NCBI GenBank assembly: GCA_949283655.1
Contig: CASDTH010000031.1
Span: 1-64,000, forward strand
From: an uncultured bacterium
Lineage (GTDB): Bacteria > Bacillota > Clostridia > Oscillospirales > Acutalibacteraceae
DNA length: 64,000 nucleotides
Direction of reading: 5' to 3'
Part shown: positions 43,018-52,391 of the stretch, in pieces
How the letters are laid out: every line of letters begins with the position of its first letter
How positions within the stretch are numbered: position 1 is the first letter of the stretch
The notes under the pieces: model-generated
What the model was told of the DNA's origin: nothing
The model's database searches: none
The model's input: the letters and a program-made list of their open reading frames with translations, nothing else
Program-made: the position numbers and the translations under genes

Positions 43018-44718
43018 ATGAAACACAAAGTATTAAAGGGGCTGAAAATCACAGGGATTACGCTGGTATCCATCATTGGCGCGGTGATCCTTTTGCTTGC
43101 GGCTTTGATCGGTATCATCAGCCTGTGCGACAATCCGGACTGGATCAATGAAGAGGATTACAAAAGTGAGCACTTCTATGCCGGTACCGCACAGTTTTTA
43201 GATGAGCCGGCTGAAGGGGCCCAGTGGAGCCTTGGCTATTCGCAGCGGATTCTCACGCCGGATGATTTGGGCGAGCGGCCCTATTACATGGGCGGTTATC
43301 TCACCTTCCCGGCAAAGGAGATTTATGAGAAGTTTGACGATATGAAGGTGCGCACGATCGTTCTGGATGATAACAGCGGCCGGGGTAAGGTGGCCTTTGC
43401 GGTGATTGAATCTATCGGCCTTTCCAACGCGGATGTGCGCCAGATTCGTGAGATGCTTGCAGAGTATGCCGCCGAGCAGAGCATTGTCAGTATCAACGTG
43501 CTCACCACGCACGTACATAGCGAGATTGATACGCAGGGCATCTGGTGTTCCCTGCCCAAGGCGATCGCCAAAAATGTGTTCACCACCAATAAGGCGGAGA
43601 AGGAGCCGTTTTCCGGCCGCGATCCGGCCTTTATGCAGTCTCTGTTTGAAAAGACCGCCGCATCTATCCGCGAGGCCTGCGAGAGCATGCAGCCTGGCCG
43701 GATGTTTTATGCGGTGAAAAAGGCGGAGAATTATTTCACCGATAAGCGTGAGCCGCAGACGATGATCGAAGAGGTTTACCGCCTGCGCTTCGTTCCGGAC
43801 GATACGAGCGCAAAGCCGACCTGCATCGTCAATCTCTCCGCTCATCCGGAAGTAAGCGGCCTGACCACTGATAATAATCCGGGCGATATCATGACCTCGG
43901 ATTACACGGCCTATATGGAGCAGATCATCAATGAGGAAGGGTATAACTTCATGTTCTTCCAGGGCGCGATCGGCGGCCTCATCGGCGTGAACCGGGGCGT
44001 CAGCGACGATGGGCTCCAGATGGAAAAGCTCATTACGGACGGCGTGACGCCGCGCCATGAGCAGACCCGGCGCTGGGGCTGGGAGATGGGCAAATTCGTT
44101 AGCGCCATGACGATGACGCAGGAGCAGATTCTGGCGGACCCGGTGCTTTACAATCAGGCGCAGGAGGAGAAGGAGCTCGCTCTGGTGGAGGACCCGGCCA
44201 ACTACACCAAGTGGTATGAGGATTGGGCACCGGTGGAGGAGACAGAGGTTGAGCCGCTGCTCAATATCACCCTGCAGGAAGTTAAGCTGCCAATGACGAA
44301 CTTTGTCTTTAAGCTTGTCGGCAAAATGCGCCTGATTGATAACACTGTGCTGAAATCCACAGAGGATCGCGGTGATCTGATGGCGATCACAGAGGTCGGC
44401 TATTGCGAGATCGGCAGCCAGATCAAGGTCGCCCTGATGCCGGGCGAGCTTAACCCGGAGCTCGCGATCGATGGGCCGAATATGCACGCCTCCGGCTCCT
44501 ATTCCGGGGAGGAATTTGCCTTCCCGCCGATGAAGGATATGATTCGCTCCGGTGATCTGCTGGTGTTCGGCATGGCGAATGACGCAGTGGGCTATATCAT
44601 TCCGGATAATGATTTCGGCCCCTTCTATAAAAAGGATCATTATGAGGAGCTGCTCTCCTTTGGCGAGACGGAAGCTTCCACGCTGGTCAGCGTGTTCCAG
44701 GCTCTGGCGCAGAAATAA
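43018..44718 (+). CDS. Membrane-anchored neutral/alkaline ceramidase-like protein
   Basis: A 566-residue protein with a basic start and a transmembrane helix at about residues 12-36, so the main domain is outside. The central part has VLTTHVHSEIDTQGIW, which matches the Thr-His-x-His-Ser zinc segment of neutral ceramidases. Further on come LSAHPEVSGL and MFFQGAIGGLIG, and near the C-terminus ALMPGELNPEL. Such proteins are widespread in gut Clostridia and their substrate is unproven; a lipid amide or another amide is possible. ATG 43018 follows GAGGAGGAA. It is a single gene behind a perfect consensus promoter, which predicts strong expression. Confidence 0.72.
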   Translation: MKHKVLKGLKITGITLVSIIGAVILLLAALIGIISLCDNPDWINEEDYKSEHFYAGTAQFLDEPAEGAQWSLGYSQRILTPDDLGERPYYMGGYLTFPAKEIYEKFDDMKVRTIVLDDNSGRGKVAFAVIESIGLSNADVRQIREMLAEYAAEQSIVSINVLTTHVHSEIDTQGIWCSLPKAIAKNVFTTNKAEKEPFSGRDPAFMQSLFEKTAASIREACESMQPGRMFYAVKKAENYFTDKREPQTMIEEVYRLRFVPDDTSAKPTCIVNLSAHPEVSGLTTDNNPGDIMTSDYTAYMEQIINEEGYNFMFFQGAIGGLIGVNRGVSDDGLQMEKLITDGVTPRHEQTRRWGWEMGKFVSAMTMTQEQILADPVLYNQAQEEKELALVEDPANYTKWYEDWAPVEETEVEPLLNITLQEVKLPMTNFVFKLVGKMRLIDNTVLKSTEDRGDLMAITEVGYCEIGSQIKVALMPGELNPELAIDGPNMHASGSYSGEEFAFPPMKDMIRSGDLLVFGMANDAVGYIIPDNDFGPFYKKDHYEELLSFGETEASTLVSVFQALAQK

Positions 44719-44740
44719 AAGAGGGGCAGGCTCCATATCA

Positions 44741-44773
44741 TCTGGAGGGGGCGACGCGCCGCATCCCTCCAGA
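44741..44773. terminator. Hairpin between convergent genes
   Basis: TCTGGAGGG (44741-44749) and CCCTCCAGA (44765-44773) form a perfect 9-bp stem between two convergent genes. There is no T run, so terminator function is uncertain. Confidence 0.35.
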
Positions 44774-44843
44774 CGCTCTGAAAGGCATGGCTCAGGTGCG
44801 GGGGCCATGAGAAGGGCTGGGGCGATGCAGGGCGGTTCATTTT

Positions 44844-45512
44844 TCACCAGCCCTGTCGCCGCAGAGTCTCCTGCAGAGCGGCCAGAGCTTGGCGGCGTGC
44901 CCGCCAATCCGGAAGAATGGCCTCCACCAAAGCCCAGAAGCGCGGGGAATGATTGAATTCAATCAGGTGGGCGAGCTCGTGCACCACAACATAGTCAATT
45001 GCCTGCGGCGTCGCAAACATCAGCCGCCAGGAGAAATTGAGCCCGCCCTGCGCAGAGCAGGAGCCCCAGCGCGTCTTAGCGGAGCTGATGCGGATTTGCG
45101 CGGGTTCCCGGCCCACAAGCGGTGCATAGCGCGCGGCAATCTCTGGAAGGAGCCGCTCGGCCGCCTGGCGGTAGAACGCTGCCACAGCGGGGCGCAGCGC
45201 CTCCATGGGGGCGTCCGGGATGAGAAAACGCTCGCCGTCAAAGGTGAGCCGGTTGGTTTGCGAAGGCGCCAGAGGGTGTTCACGGCCCAAAAAGAGAAGA
45301 CTGCCGCCCGGCTGCAAGCAGTAAGCCTCCCTTTGCCGGTTGCGCTCGCGCACAGCGGCCTGATGAGAGCGGATCCAATCCTCTTTTTCCCGGGCAAAGC
45401 GGTCAATTTCCGCCTCTGGCACCCCGTAGGGCGCGCGGATCTCTACGGAGCCATCCTCGGTAATATAAATGCCCGTGGTTTTGCGCCGCATGCGTTTGAC
45501 GTGATATTGCAT
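44844..45512 (-). CDS. YgjP-like metallopeptidase (M48-related)
   Basis: A 222-residue cytoplasmic protein. The zinc site is VVVHELAHLIEFNHSPRFW (HExxH plus a downstream His). WGSCSAQGGLNFSWRLM before it is the second family hallmark. The N-terminal half is beta-rich with VEIRAPYGVPEAEID. This matches the YgjP/WLM group of predicted metal-dependent hydrolases, whose substrates are largely unknown. Length is normal. It converges on the ceramidase-like gene and is divergent from the GH27 gene. Confidence 0.88.
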   Translation of the reverse strand: MQYHVKRMRRKTTGIYITEDGSVEIRAPYGVPEAEIDRFAREKEDWIRSHQAAVRERNRQREAYCLQPGGSLLFLGREHPLAPSQTNRLTFDGERFLIPDAPMEALRPAVAAFYRQAAERLLPEIAARYAPLVGREPAQIRISSAKTRWGSCSAQGGLNFSWRLMFATPQAIDYVVVHELAHLIEFNHSPRFWALVEAILPDWRARRQALAALQETLRRQGW

Positions 45513-45637
45513 GGCAAGGCCTCACATTCATGATTGCTATAGGCGGGTTGAATATGCCGCCCGCTTTAGACCGTACAGCACAGCCCTTGGAGAGGGGCTT
45601 TAATCACTACTACTCTATCATAGCAAGGAGCATTTTT

Positions 45638-46765
45638 ATGTTGGCAAAGCGCCCTCCAATGGGTTGGAATTCCTGGAATACGTTTGGGGAAGATATCTCT
45701 GAGCAGCTGATCTTTGAAATTGCGGATGCAATGGCGGAGAAGGGCTATCGGGATGCGGGCTATGAATATCTTGTGATCGATGATTGCTGGTCCGAACGCT
45801 CGCGGGATGCGCAGGGCAGGCTGGTTGCTGACCCGGTCAAATTCCCGCATGGGATGAAGCACGTGGCGGATTATGTCCACAGTAAGGGACTGAAATTCGG
45901 CATGTATTCCTGCGCCGGCGTGATGACCTGTGCGAAATATCCCGGCAGCTTTGGCCACGAGTTTGAGGATGCGCGCATGTTTGCCGATTGGGGTGTGGAC
46001 TTTTTAAAATATGATTTTTGTAATTTCCCAAAGAGCGCACACTGCAAGACGATGTACCGCCGCATGGGGATGGCACTGAAGGCATCCGGCCGAGAAATCC
46101 TTTTCTCTGCGTGTAACTGGGGCGTAGAGGAACCGGGCGAGTGGATGCGTAGCGCCGGTGCGCAGATGTACCGCTCCACGGGCGATATCAACGACAGCTT
46201 CGCTTCCATCCGCGATATTGCGCAAAGCCAGGTGGAGCGGCTGTGCCTCTCCGGCTACGGCTGCTTTAACGATATGGATATGCTGGTCACCGGCATGTAT
46301 GGCAAGGGCAACGTTGCCCTCACAGGGTGCAGCGATACGGAATATCTCACTCACCATGCGCTTTGGTGCCTGTTTGGCGTGCCGCTGATGATCGGCGGGG
46401 ATGTGCGTTCGCTCTCGGAGGAGAGCCGCAGTATCCTTCTGAACCCCGGCCTGTTGGCGATCGATCAGGATGAGGAATGCCGCCCACCCTATCAGGTCAA
46501 CCCGGGGGAGGAGGCTATGCCTATCTTTTTCCGCCATCTCGCGGATCGCGCCTTTGCTCTTGCGTTTTTTAATTTTGACGATGAGCGGGAGCGTACGGCG
46601 GACTGCATTCTTGAGGATATCGGCCTGCCCTATGGCTCGGGCCTTGGGCTGGAGCTGACGGATGCAGTCTCCGGCAAACTGATTGGCGTGCGGCGGGATT
46701 ATTTCTCCGTCACCTTGCCAGCGCATGGCTGCCGGGTCTTTCGCGCGAAGATCGTGAAAGCGTGA
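45638..46765 (+). CDS. Alpha-galactosidase, GH27
   Basis: A 375-residue protein without signal peptide. It opens with the typical RPPMGWNSWNTFGEDI. YLVIDDCWSERSRD follows, then the nucleophile Asp of FLKYDFC and the acid/base Asp of YRSTGDIND. WCLFGVPLMIGGDVRSL marks the end of the barrel and a short beta domain closes the protein. GH27 enzymes remove terminal alpha-galactose or alpha-GalNAc. The frame is open 36 codons upstream, but AAGGAG at 45625-45630 fixes ATG 45638. It complements the GH110 enzyme at 16614 with a different fold. Confidence 0.92.
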   Translation: MLAKRPPMGWNSWNTFGEDISEQLIFEIADAMAEKGYRDAGYEYLVIDDCWSERSRDAQGRLVADPVKFPHGMKHVADYVHSKGLKFGMYSCAGVMTCAKYPGSFGHEFEDARMFADWGVDFLKYDFCNFPKSAHCKTMYRRMGMALKASGREILFSACNWGVEEPGEWMRSAGAQMYRSTGDINDSFASIRDIAQSQVERLCLSGYGCFNDMDMLVTGMYGKGNVALTGCSDTEYLTHHALWCLFGVPLMIGGDVRSLSEESRSILLNPGLLAIDQDEECRPPYQVNPGEEAMPIFFRHLADRAFALAFFNFDDERERTADCILEDIGLPYGSGLGLELTDAVSGKLIGVRRDYFSVTLPAHGCRVFRAKIVKA

Positions 46766-46962
46766 GCGCTATGGACTGCTGCCGGCAATGTGGCCGCCTC
46801 CTGACGGCGGATGAAATTGGGCTTTATAAAAAGCTGGTCAACCGTGGCGCGCAATCGTTTTTGTGCCTGACCTGCCTTGGCGCACATTTTCAGGTGGAGG
46901 AAGCGCGCCTGCGGGAAAAAATCGACCAGTTTCGCCGCAGTGGATGTAGTCTGTTTGTGTAG
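46762..46962 (+). CDS. Small zinc-ribbon-like protein
   Basis: A 66-residue protein with two CxxC pairs, CRQCGRLLT and CLTCLGAHF, spaced by 27 residues, which suggests a structural zinc. A charged helix (QVEEARLREKIDQFRRSGC) follows. It starts with GTG overlapping the GH27 stop (GTGA); an ATG at 46771 is an alternative. Similar small proteins occur in Clostridia without known function. Coupling to the GH27 gene may be incidental. Confidence 0.6.
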   Translation: MSAMDCCRQCGRLLTADEIGLYKKLVNRGAQSFLCLTCLGAHFQVEEARLREKIDQFRRSGCSLFV

Positions 46963-47109
46963 TTGGATTGTAGATCATGGAAATGGAAGGTTGGCAGAGG
47001 GAGCCGGGAGGCTCCCTCACAGCTTGTCTGATATCTGGAGACGTGTTTATTTACTTACGCCGCAAACAGACGTTCGCTTCCAGAAATAGCAACTAAACGG
47101 CTTCCTTGT

Positions 47110-48429
47110 TTAAAATCCAGTGTGGTAAAATAATCTGGAGATTTTGCGGATCACTGCTTCGCCGCTGCCGGTCTGGCAGCGGCATGTTTCTTTCACGCAG
47201 GCTTCCGTGTCTTCCACAGCGTAGCTGCGATCTGCCAAACGCAGCAACGGCAGGTCGCACACGCTGGCGGAAAACACGATGGTGCGGTCAGCGCCGGCCT
47301 GCTTTTTCAGAAGCTCAGCCGCCCTGTCCGGCGTGGCTTCAGCGCTGTATATCTCTAAAATAGAATAGGAGGGGTGCGATGGAGCGCTGCGGCAAAGGCA
47401 GCGCAGCGTGTGGGAGAAGGGCATGCGGGAGATTTCCCTGTGCAGCAGCTCAATTTTGCTGCTATCGTCAATGGCGGTCAGGCAAATGGCTTCATGCCCC
47501 TCCGGCAGCCCTGCGCAGACGTAGGTTTCATACCGCCCCCCATGGCAGGCACGGTAAAGCGCCTGCTGCGCCTCGTTGGTAAACGCATCGTAATAAACGT
47601 GTAACACATCGTGGATCACGGCCTTGACAAAGCAGCCGGAGCCATGCTGTTTCAAAAGGGATTGCAGTTGCTGCGTAATCTCCCCGGGGAGCGTTTTACA
47701 GCGGGAGTAGGTGTTGCTGGGAATATGGTAAAGCGCAGCTCCGTTCATCACAATCACTGGCAGAGAAAAGGGAATGTCCTTCAGCACCGGTAAAAAGGAG
47801 GCGGGGGTAAGCTCCGTCAAAGCCGTAATCTGCGCGCCCTGCCTGAGTAGATGCGTCAGCCGGATTCTTGAAAAGGCGGTCATCGCTTTCCCCCGTTCCC
47901 AGAGTACACCCTCCAGGCCGGTGATAAATAGGACGCGTGTATCCTTTCTGCGCGGCAGGTGCGCGGCGTTTACCGCAAGCGAAACGCCAATGCCGATGAG
48001 CGTATCCAGAATGCGGTTGACCGCAAAGAGATAGGGAGAAACATCCGCGCCATGGGAGATGGTAACGCTTAAAAACACAACACAGGTGATGTAGGAGGCG
48101 GAGGATTTTTTCAGCAGGACGGTGAGGTAAATTAGCATAATGATGCACAGCGACACAACCAGATATTGCAGCACAGGCATATCCTTTGGCAACCAGGCCC
48201 GCTCTGCCAGCAAAACCAGCATGCCGGCCAGGCCGCCGAGAAAGGTGCCGGCGCTGCGGTTGAGCGCAACCTTTACACTGTTGGGCACGTCAGGCTGCAT
48301 GCAGAGAATTGCGGCGATTGCCGAATAAAAGGGGACGCCCTGATGATTGCGCAGCAAATCAATGAGAAAGCATAAAAAAACCGCAACAGCGGTTTTGATG
48401 ATACGCATGCCGATTTTGGGCGTTTTCAT
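47110..48429 (-). CDS. FUSC-type membrane protein fused to degenerate HAD domain
   Basis: A 439-residue protein. The first 165 residues carry about five hydrophobic helices of the FUSC/aromatic-acid exporter type (KTAVAVFLCFLIDLLRN, CMQPDVPNSVKVALNRSAGT). The rest follows a Cof-type HAD phosphatase plan: VIVMNGAALYH, KIELLHREIS and an end like SVCDLPLLRLADRSYAV. However, the catalytic loop that should read DxDGT is FITGLEGVL, and the GDxxND loop is SASVCD. The nucleophile and metal ligands are therefore lost and the domain is probably a ligand-binding or regulatory module. Start ATG 48429 has GGGAGG in front. Confidence 0.75.
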   Translation of the reverse strand: MKTPKIGMRIIKTAVAVFLCFLIDLLRNHQGVPFYSAIAAILCMQPDVPNSVKVALNRSAGTFLGGLAGMLVLLAERAWLPKDMPVLQYLVVSLCIIMLIYLTVLLKKSSASYITCVVFLSVTISHGADVSPYLFAVNRILDTLIGIGVSLAVNAAHLPRRKDTRVLFITGLEGVLWERGKAMTAFSRIRLTHLLRQGAQITALTELTPASFLPVLKDIPFSLPVIVMNGAALYHIPSNTYSRCKTLPGEITQQLQSLLKQHGSGCFVKAVIHDVLHVYYDAFTNEAQQALYRACHGGRYETYVCAGLPEGHEAICLTAIDDSSKIELLHREISRMPFSHTLRCLCRSAPSHPSYSILEIYSAEATPDRAAELLKKQAGADRTIVFSASVCDLPLLRLADRSYAVEDTEACVKETCRCQTGSGEAVIRKISRLFYHTGF

Positions 48430-48545
48430 CGATAGACCTCCCTTGCATGGGTGAACAAAGGGCAGCAGCGGTGTTTTTATCACTGCTGCTGCGCTCCTGG
48501 CTGTATATACACCTTGCTTTTGGGGAAAAGCGGTGTTGCTTTCTT

Positions 48546-49763
48546 TTATTTGTCTGCGCTTTCCTCAGCGTTTCCCCATCCTTCGGCATGATAGCCCTCG
48601 GGGTACACCCAGCTGCGGCATAGATTTTCGTAGCGAGAATAGGCCATTCGGACGGCGTCCTCCCAGGATAAATAAATCTTTTCGCTGGCGTTTTGCCCAA
48701 CCCGCTTCATCTGATCCGGATCGTTAAGCATGGCCTCCAACGCTCTGGCATAGTCGGCGGCGGTTTCCCGGCTGAGGTAGCCGGTCACGCCGTGCTCGAT
48801 TCCTTCGGCGGCGCAGCTGCCTTCAATGAGCAGGCTCGGGCAGCCGCAGGCTGCCGCCTCACGGACGACGAGTCCATTCGTATCAAACGTGGAGGGGAAG
48901 AGAAATGCATCGGCCCGGCTGTAGAAGGCGCGCAGCTGCTCTCGGTCGCTGATTTTCCCCGTAAAGGTAATCTCCTTTGAGAGGCCGAGTTTGGCGGCAT
49001 ATTTTTCCGCTGCCCGCATATCTGTGCCCTTGCCGATCATAAACATGCGAAAGGCGTGGCCGGATTCTTTATAGATGCGCAGAGCGTCCAGCAGCAGGCG
49101 CAAATTTTTATACCACATCATGCGGCCGACAAACAGCAGCACCGGCACATCGTCCCGCAGCCCGTATTGTGCGTTGACTGCGGAGGTATCCACCCGGCCG
49201 CGCGGGAAATCTACGCCGTTGGGCATCACGATATAATCGCCCTGATACCCCAGTGAGCGTAGGTTTTCGCCCGCTCCCTCGCTGACCACCCAAACCTCGT
49301 CCGCGATGCTGACATGGTTGACGATAAAGCGGATGAAGAAATCCTGCAAAGGCTTGGTGGGCGCACGCTTGCGGATATCATAGTCATATTTTGTGTGATA
49401 GGTCGCCACAATCGGAATTTTTTGCTCCTGCACGATCAGCTTTGCAAAATGTGCGGAGGCGAGCGGGCAGTGGAAGTGTAGGATATCCAGCTTCTTGCTG
49501 CGCACATAGTTGCGGAATTCGTGCTTAAACGGCCAACCAAACCGGTATTCATCCTTTTTGCTCAGCGGGAAGGATTTGTAGCGGTAAACCTCGTAGGGGT
49601 AGCCGGTATCTACCACGCCGGGCACGCGTGGCGTAATCACCATCACTTCGCCGAGCTTTTCCTGAATGATGTTGGCATAGTTCAAGGTAGCCGTTGAGGT
49701 GCCGTCCAGCGTGGGCGGGAAGGCGTCGTTCATCAATCCTACTTTCAGTCTCAGGGCGCTCAC
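48546..49763 (-). CDS. GT4-family glycosyltransferase
   Basis: A protein of about 405 residues, GT-B fold, cytoplasmic face of the membrane. The N-terminal domain begins LKVGLMNDAFPPTLDGTSTA; DILHFHCPLASAHF and PIVATYHTKYDYD follow. The nucleotide-sugar site is MPNGVDFPRG, then LLFVGRMMWYKNL and the Glu-rich EX7E segment FLFPSTFDTNGLVVREAAA. It resembles diacylglycerol or phosphatidylinositol glycosyltransferases; the acceptor is not determined. The start is uncertain: GTG 49763 gives the best family fit, with in-frame ATGs at 49799 and 49844. Confidence 0.82.
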   Translation of the reverse strand: MSALRLKVGLMNDAFPPTLDGTSTATLNYANIIQEKLGEVMVITPRVPGVVDTGYPYEVYRYKSFPLSKKDEYRFGWPFKHEFRNYVRSKKLDILHFHCPLASAHFAKLIVQEQKIPIVATYHTKYDYDIRKRAPTKPLQDFFIRFIVNHVSIADEVWVVSEGAGENLRSLGYQGDYIVMPNGVDFPRGRVDTSAVNAQYGLRDDVPVLLFVGRMMWYKNLRLLLDALRIYKESGHAFRMFMIGKGTDMRAAEKYAAKLGLSKEITFTGKISDREQLRAFYSRADAFLFPSTFDTNGLVVREAAACGCPSLLIEGSCAAEGIEHGVTGYLSRETAADYARALEAMLNDPDQMKRVGQNASEKIYLSWEDAVRMAYSRYENLCRSWVYPEGYHAEGWGNAEESADK

Positions 49764-49982
49764 CGCTTTCTCTTGTCGGTTTTTATTATGCTTTATCATA
49801 CAACATCTGCTGCGAAAACGCAAATCTTTCTTCTTTGGCCGCACCGAACGGAAGGAAAAGCCATCTTATCCTTTATAGACTTTTTTTACAAAAAGACAGG
49901 CCTTTTTAACCGCTTTCTGGTTGGATGAGAACGGCTGAAGAGATTTTTTAAAAAGTTTATCAAAGAAAATCCCAAGCAGGTA

Positions 49983-50011
49983 TTGGAACTTTGCAAAGAA
50001 TGCTTTATAAT
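49983..50011 (+). promoter_or_regulatory. hprK promoter within the divergent gap
   Basis: TTGGAA at 49983-49988, a 17-nt spacer and TATAAT at 50006-50011. The leader contains a 6-bp hairpin (50024-50029 with 50036-50041). The rest of the 335-nt gap (49764-50098) is A/T-rich and shows no other gene. Confidence 0.7.
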
Positions 50012-50098
50012 GACAATGAGTATGGCCGCTTTCGTGCGGCCGCCGTGTAGAAAGCTTGCGCGGGCGTGTGTGTCCGCCGGATAGAAAGGGATGTGTGG

Positions 50099-51067
50099 AT
50101 GAGCTCGAAATATTCCGTTTCGCTTGAAAAGGTTATACGGGATCACTCGCTGGAAGAGCTTTATTTGCCAAAGGCATCTTCTGATCTTTATATTTCCTCC
50201 TATGATGTCAACCGGCCGGGCCTGATCCTCACAGGGTACAATGATTATTTTGACCCAAGCCGCGTGCAGTTTCTGGGGCTGACGGAGCTTGCGTTTTTAG
50301 AGAGCCTTCCGCAGGAAGAGCGTGCAAAGCGGGTGGAGAACTTTATGTCCCGCCAGCCGTGTGCTGTGCTGATCACCCGCAACTTGGAATGTCCGGCTGA
50401 GGTGATGGAGAATGCTCGCCGCTATGAGGTGCCGCTGCTTCGCACTGCGGAGACGACGTCTAGCTGCATGTCCACCCTGATCTCCTACCTGAATGTGGAG
50501 CTTGCGCAGCGCGTAACGCGCCATGGCGTGCTGGTGGAGGTCGCAGGCGAGGGTGTCCTGATCCTGGGGGATAGCGGTGTGGGCAAGAGCGAGACCGCTA
50601 TTGAGCTTATCAAGCGCGGTCACCGCCTGATCGCGGATGACGCTGTGGAGATTCGCCGGGTATCCTCTCGCACGCTGGTCGGCTCCGCGCCGGATAATAT
50701 CCGCCATTTCATTGAGCTGCGCGGCGTCGGGATTATCAACGCCCGCCGGATTTTCGGCATGGGCGCTGTGAAGATGACGGAAAAGATTGACCTTGTCATT
50801 CAGCTGGAGCCGTGGGATAGCGAGAAGTTTTACGATAGAATGGGCCTGGATGACGAATTTATCACAATCCTCGGCATCAGTGTGCCTGCGGCGGTGATCC
50901 CTGTCAAGCCGGGGCGCAATCTCGCCATCATCATTGAGGTTGCGGCAATGAATAACAGGCAGAAGAAGATGGGCTACAATGCGGCGCGTGAATTGATGCA
51001 CAACCTCGGCATGGATGACGGCGGCCCGTCGGAGCCGGTGGATACGGAGGTTTGGCAGCGTTTTTAA
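50099..51067 (+). CDS. hprK: HPr kinase/phosphorylase
   Basis: A 322-residue cytoplasmic enzyme that phosphorylates and dephosphorylates HPr at Ser46, the switch of carbon catabolite repression in Bacillota. The N-terminal domain (to about 130) is followed by the P-loop LGDSGVGKSETAIEL, RLIADDAV, and the family signature GVGIINARRIFGMGAV. The C-terminal VKPGRNLAIIIEVAA is also conserved. ATG 50099 is supported by AGAAAGGG at 50083-50090; an in-frame start at 50066 is less likely. It heads a housekeeping cluster and suits a genome that controls many glycosidases. Confidence 0.96.
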   Translation: MSSKYSVSLEKVIRDHSLEELYLPKASSDLYISSYDVNRPGLILTGYNDYFDPSRVQFLGLTELAFLESLPQEERAKRVENFMSRQPCAVLITRNLECPAEVMENARRYEVPLLRTAETTSSCMSTLISYLNVELAQRVTRHGVLVEVAGEGVLILGDSGVGKSETAIELIKRGHRLIADDAVEIRRVSSRTLVGSAPDNIRHFIELRGVGIINARRIFGMGAVKMTEKIDLVIQLEPWDSEKFYDRMGLDDEFITILGISVPAAVIPVKPGRNLAIIIEVAAMNNRQKKMGYNAARELMHNLGMDDGGPSEPVDTEVWQRF

Positions 51068-51267
51068 GAGGGCGTCGTTTATTCCATTACCTGATGGCCA
51101 GTTGAGCCGCCAGCGTGATGGGATGTACGGAGCTGCTTGGGTTTGGCTTTTTGCGCGGGCGGGCAGGAAACGGCTGTGTGGCTCCCGGGGGAGCGCAAAG
51201 CGGGCTTTCAGGGGGGCCTGCCCTGCAAGGCATTTAATATAGAGTTTGAAAGACGGAGGACTGGAAC

Positions 51268-52215
51268 ATGTACAGAGTAGGCGTTGACTTAGGGGGCACA
51301 AACATTCGTTCGGGCGTGGTGGATGACAATTACAAGATCATCGGCGTTGGGGAGCTAAAGACAAATGCGCCTCGCCCGGCGGCAGAGATTTTTGATGATA
51401 TTACCAGAACGGTACATATGGCTGTAGAAGCGGCCGGGCTGACGATGGAGGATATTGCCTCTGTTGGCGTTGGCACGCCCGGCACCGTGAATAAGGCGAC
51501 GGGTGTCATTGAGTTTTCCAACAACCTTGATTTTCAAAACGTGCCTGCGCAGCAGATGCTGAGAGACCGGATTGGCAAGCCCGTTTATCTGGAGAATGAC
51601 GCGAACTGCGCGGCCTTTGGCGAGGCGAAGGCAGGTGCGGGCGCCGGTGTAAAGGATTTTATCGCCATCACGCTTGGCACGGGCGTGGGCAGCGGCATCA
51701 TTGTGAATGGCCGCATTCTCAACGGCGCAAACTTTGCAGCGGGCGAGATGGGCCATATGGTGATTGTGGTAGATGGCGAGCAGTGCAACTGCGGCCGCCG
51801 CGGCTGCTGGGAGCGCTACGCTTCCGCGACGGCGCTCATCGCTCAGACAAAAGATGAAATGCGCCACGCACAGGATAGTAAAATGTGGGATCTGGTGGAT
51901 AATAACATTGATGCAGTTACCGGGCGGACGGCCTTTGACGCTATGCGCGAGGGCGACGCTGCGGCAAAGCGTGTGGTAGACCGCTATATCTACTATGTGG
52001 CCTGCGGTATCATCAACGCGATTAATATCTTCCAGCCGGAGATTATCTGCGTGGGCGGAGGCATCGGCCATGAGCGTGAAACGCTGCTGGAGCCTCTGCG
52101 CCAGCATATTCGCCGCGAGCGTTACAGTATGTATTCCACAAAGCAGACGCAAATCTGCTCTGCCGTGCTTGGCAACGATGCAGGCGTCATCGGTGCTGCG
52201 TTGCTGGAGGAATAA
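51268..52215 (+). CDS. glk: ROK-family glucokinase
   Basis: A 315-residue cytoplasmic kinase that phosphorylates glucose or related hexoses. The phosphate loop is VDLGGTNIRSGVVD. The sugar site is ENDANCAAFGEA with the catalytic Asp, and GEMGHMVI is the ROK motif. The zinc ligands are CNCGRRGCWE. Full length. It lies 200 nt after hprK with AGACGGAGG in front; that gap holds no gene. Glucose kinase is the most likely role, although ROK kinases on N-acetyl-amino sugars cannot be excluded. Confidence 0.93.
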   Translation: MYRVGVDLGGTNIRSGVVDDNYKIIGVGELKTNAPRPAAEIFDDITRTVHMAVEAAGLTMEDIASVGVGTPGTVNKATGVIEFSNNLDFQNVPAQQMLRDRIGKPVYLENDANCAAFGEAKAGAGAGVKDFIAITLGTGVGSGIIVNGRILNGANFAAGEMGHMVIVVDGEQCNCGRRGCWERYASATALIAQTKDEMRHAQDSKMWDLVDNNIDAVTGRTAFDAMREGDAAAKRVVDRYIYYVACGIINAINIFQPEIICVGGGIGHERETLLEPLRQHIRRERYSMYSTKQTQICSAVLGNDAGVIGAALLEE

Positions 52216-52391
52216 CACCTTTCTCCGCCAGCCTGCGGCCCAGTCGAAGCCCCGCCCTTTGCCTGTGGTGAGGGGATAGGATCCGTGTGCTCCTGTACAC
52301 GGATGTGAAAAAGGCCATATATCAAAACGTGTTCGCCTTCCCGTTTTGCTGCGGCTTCGGGGAGGCGAATTCAGAAAGGTATGAGATTTGC

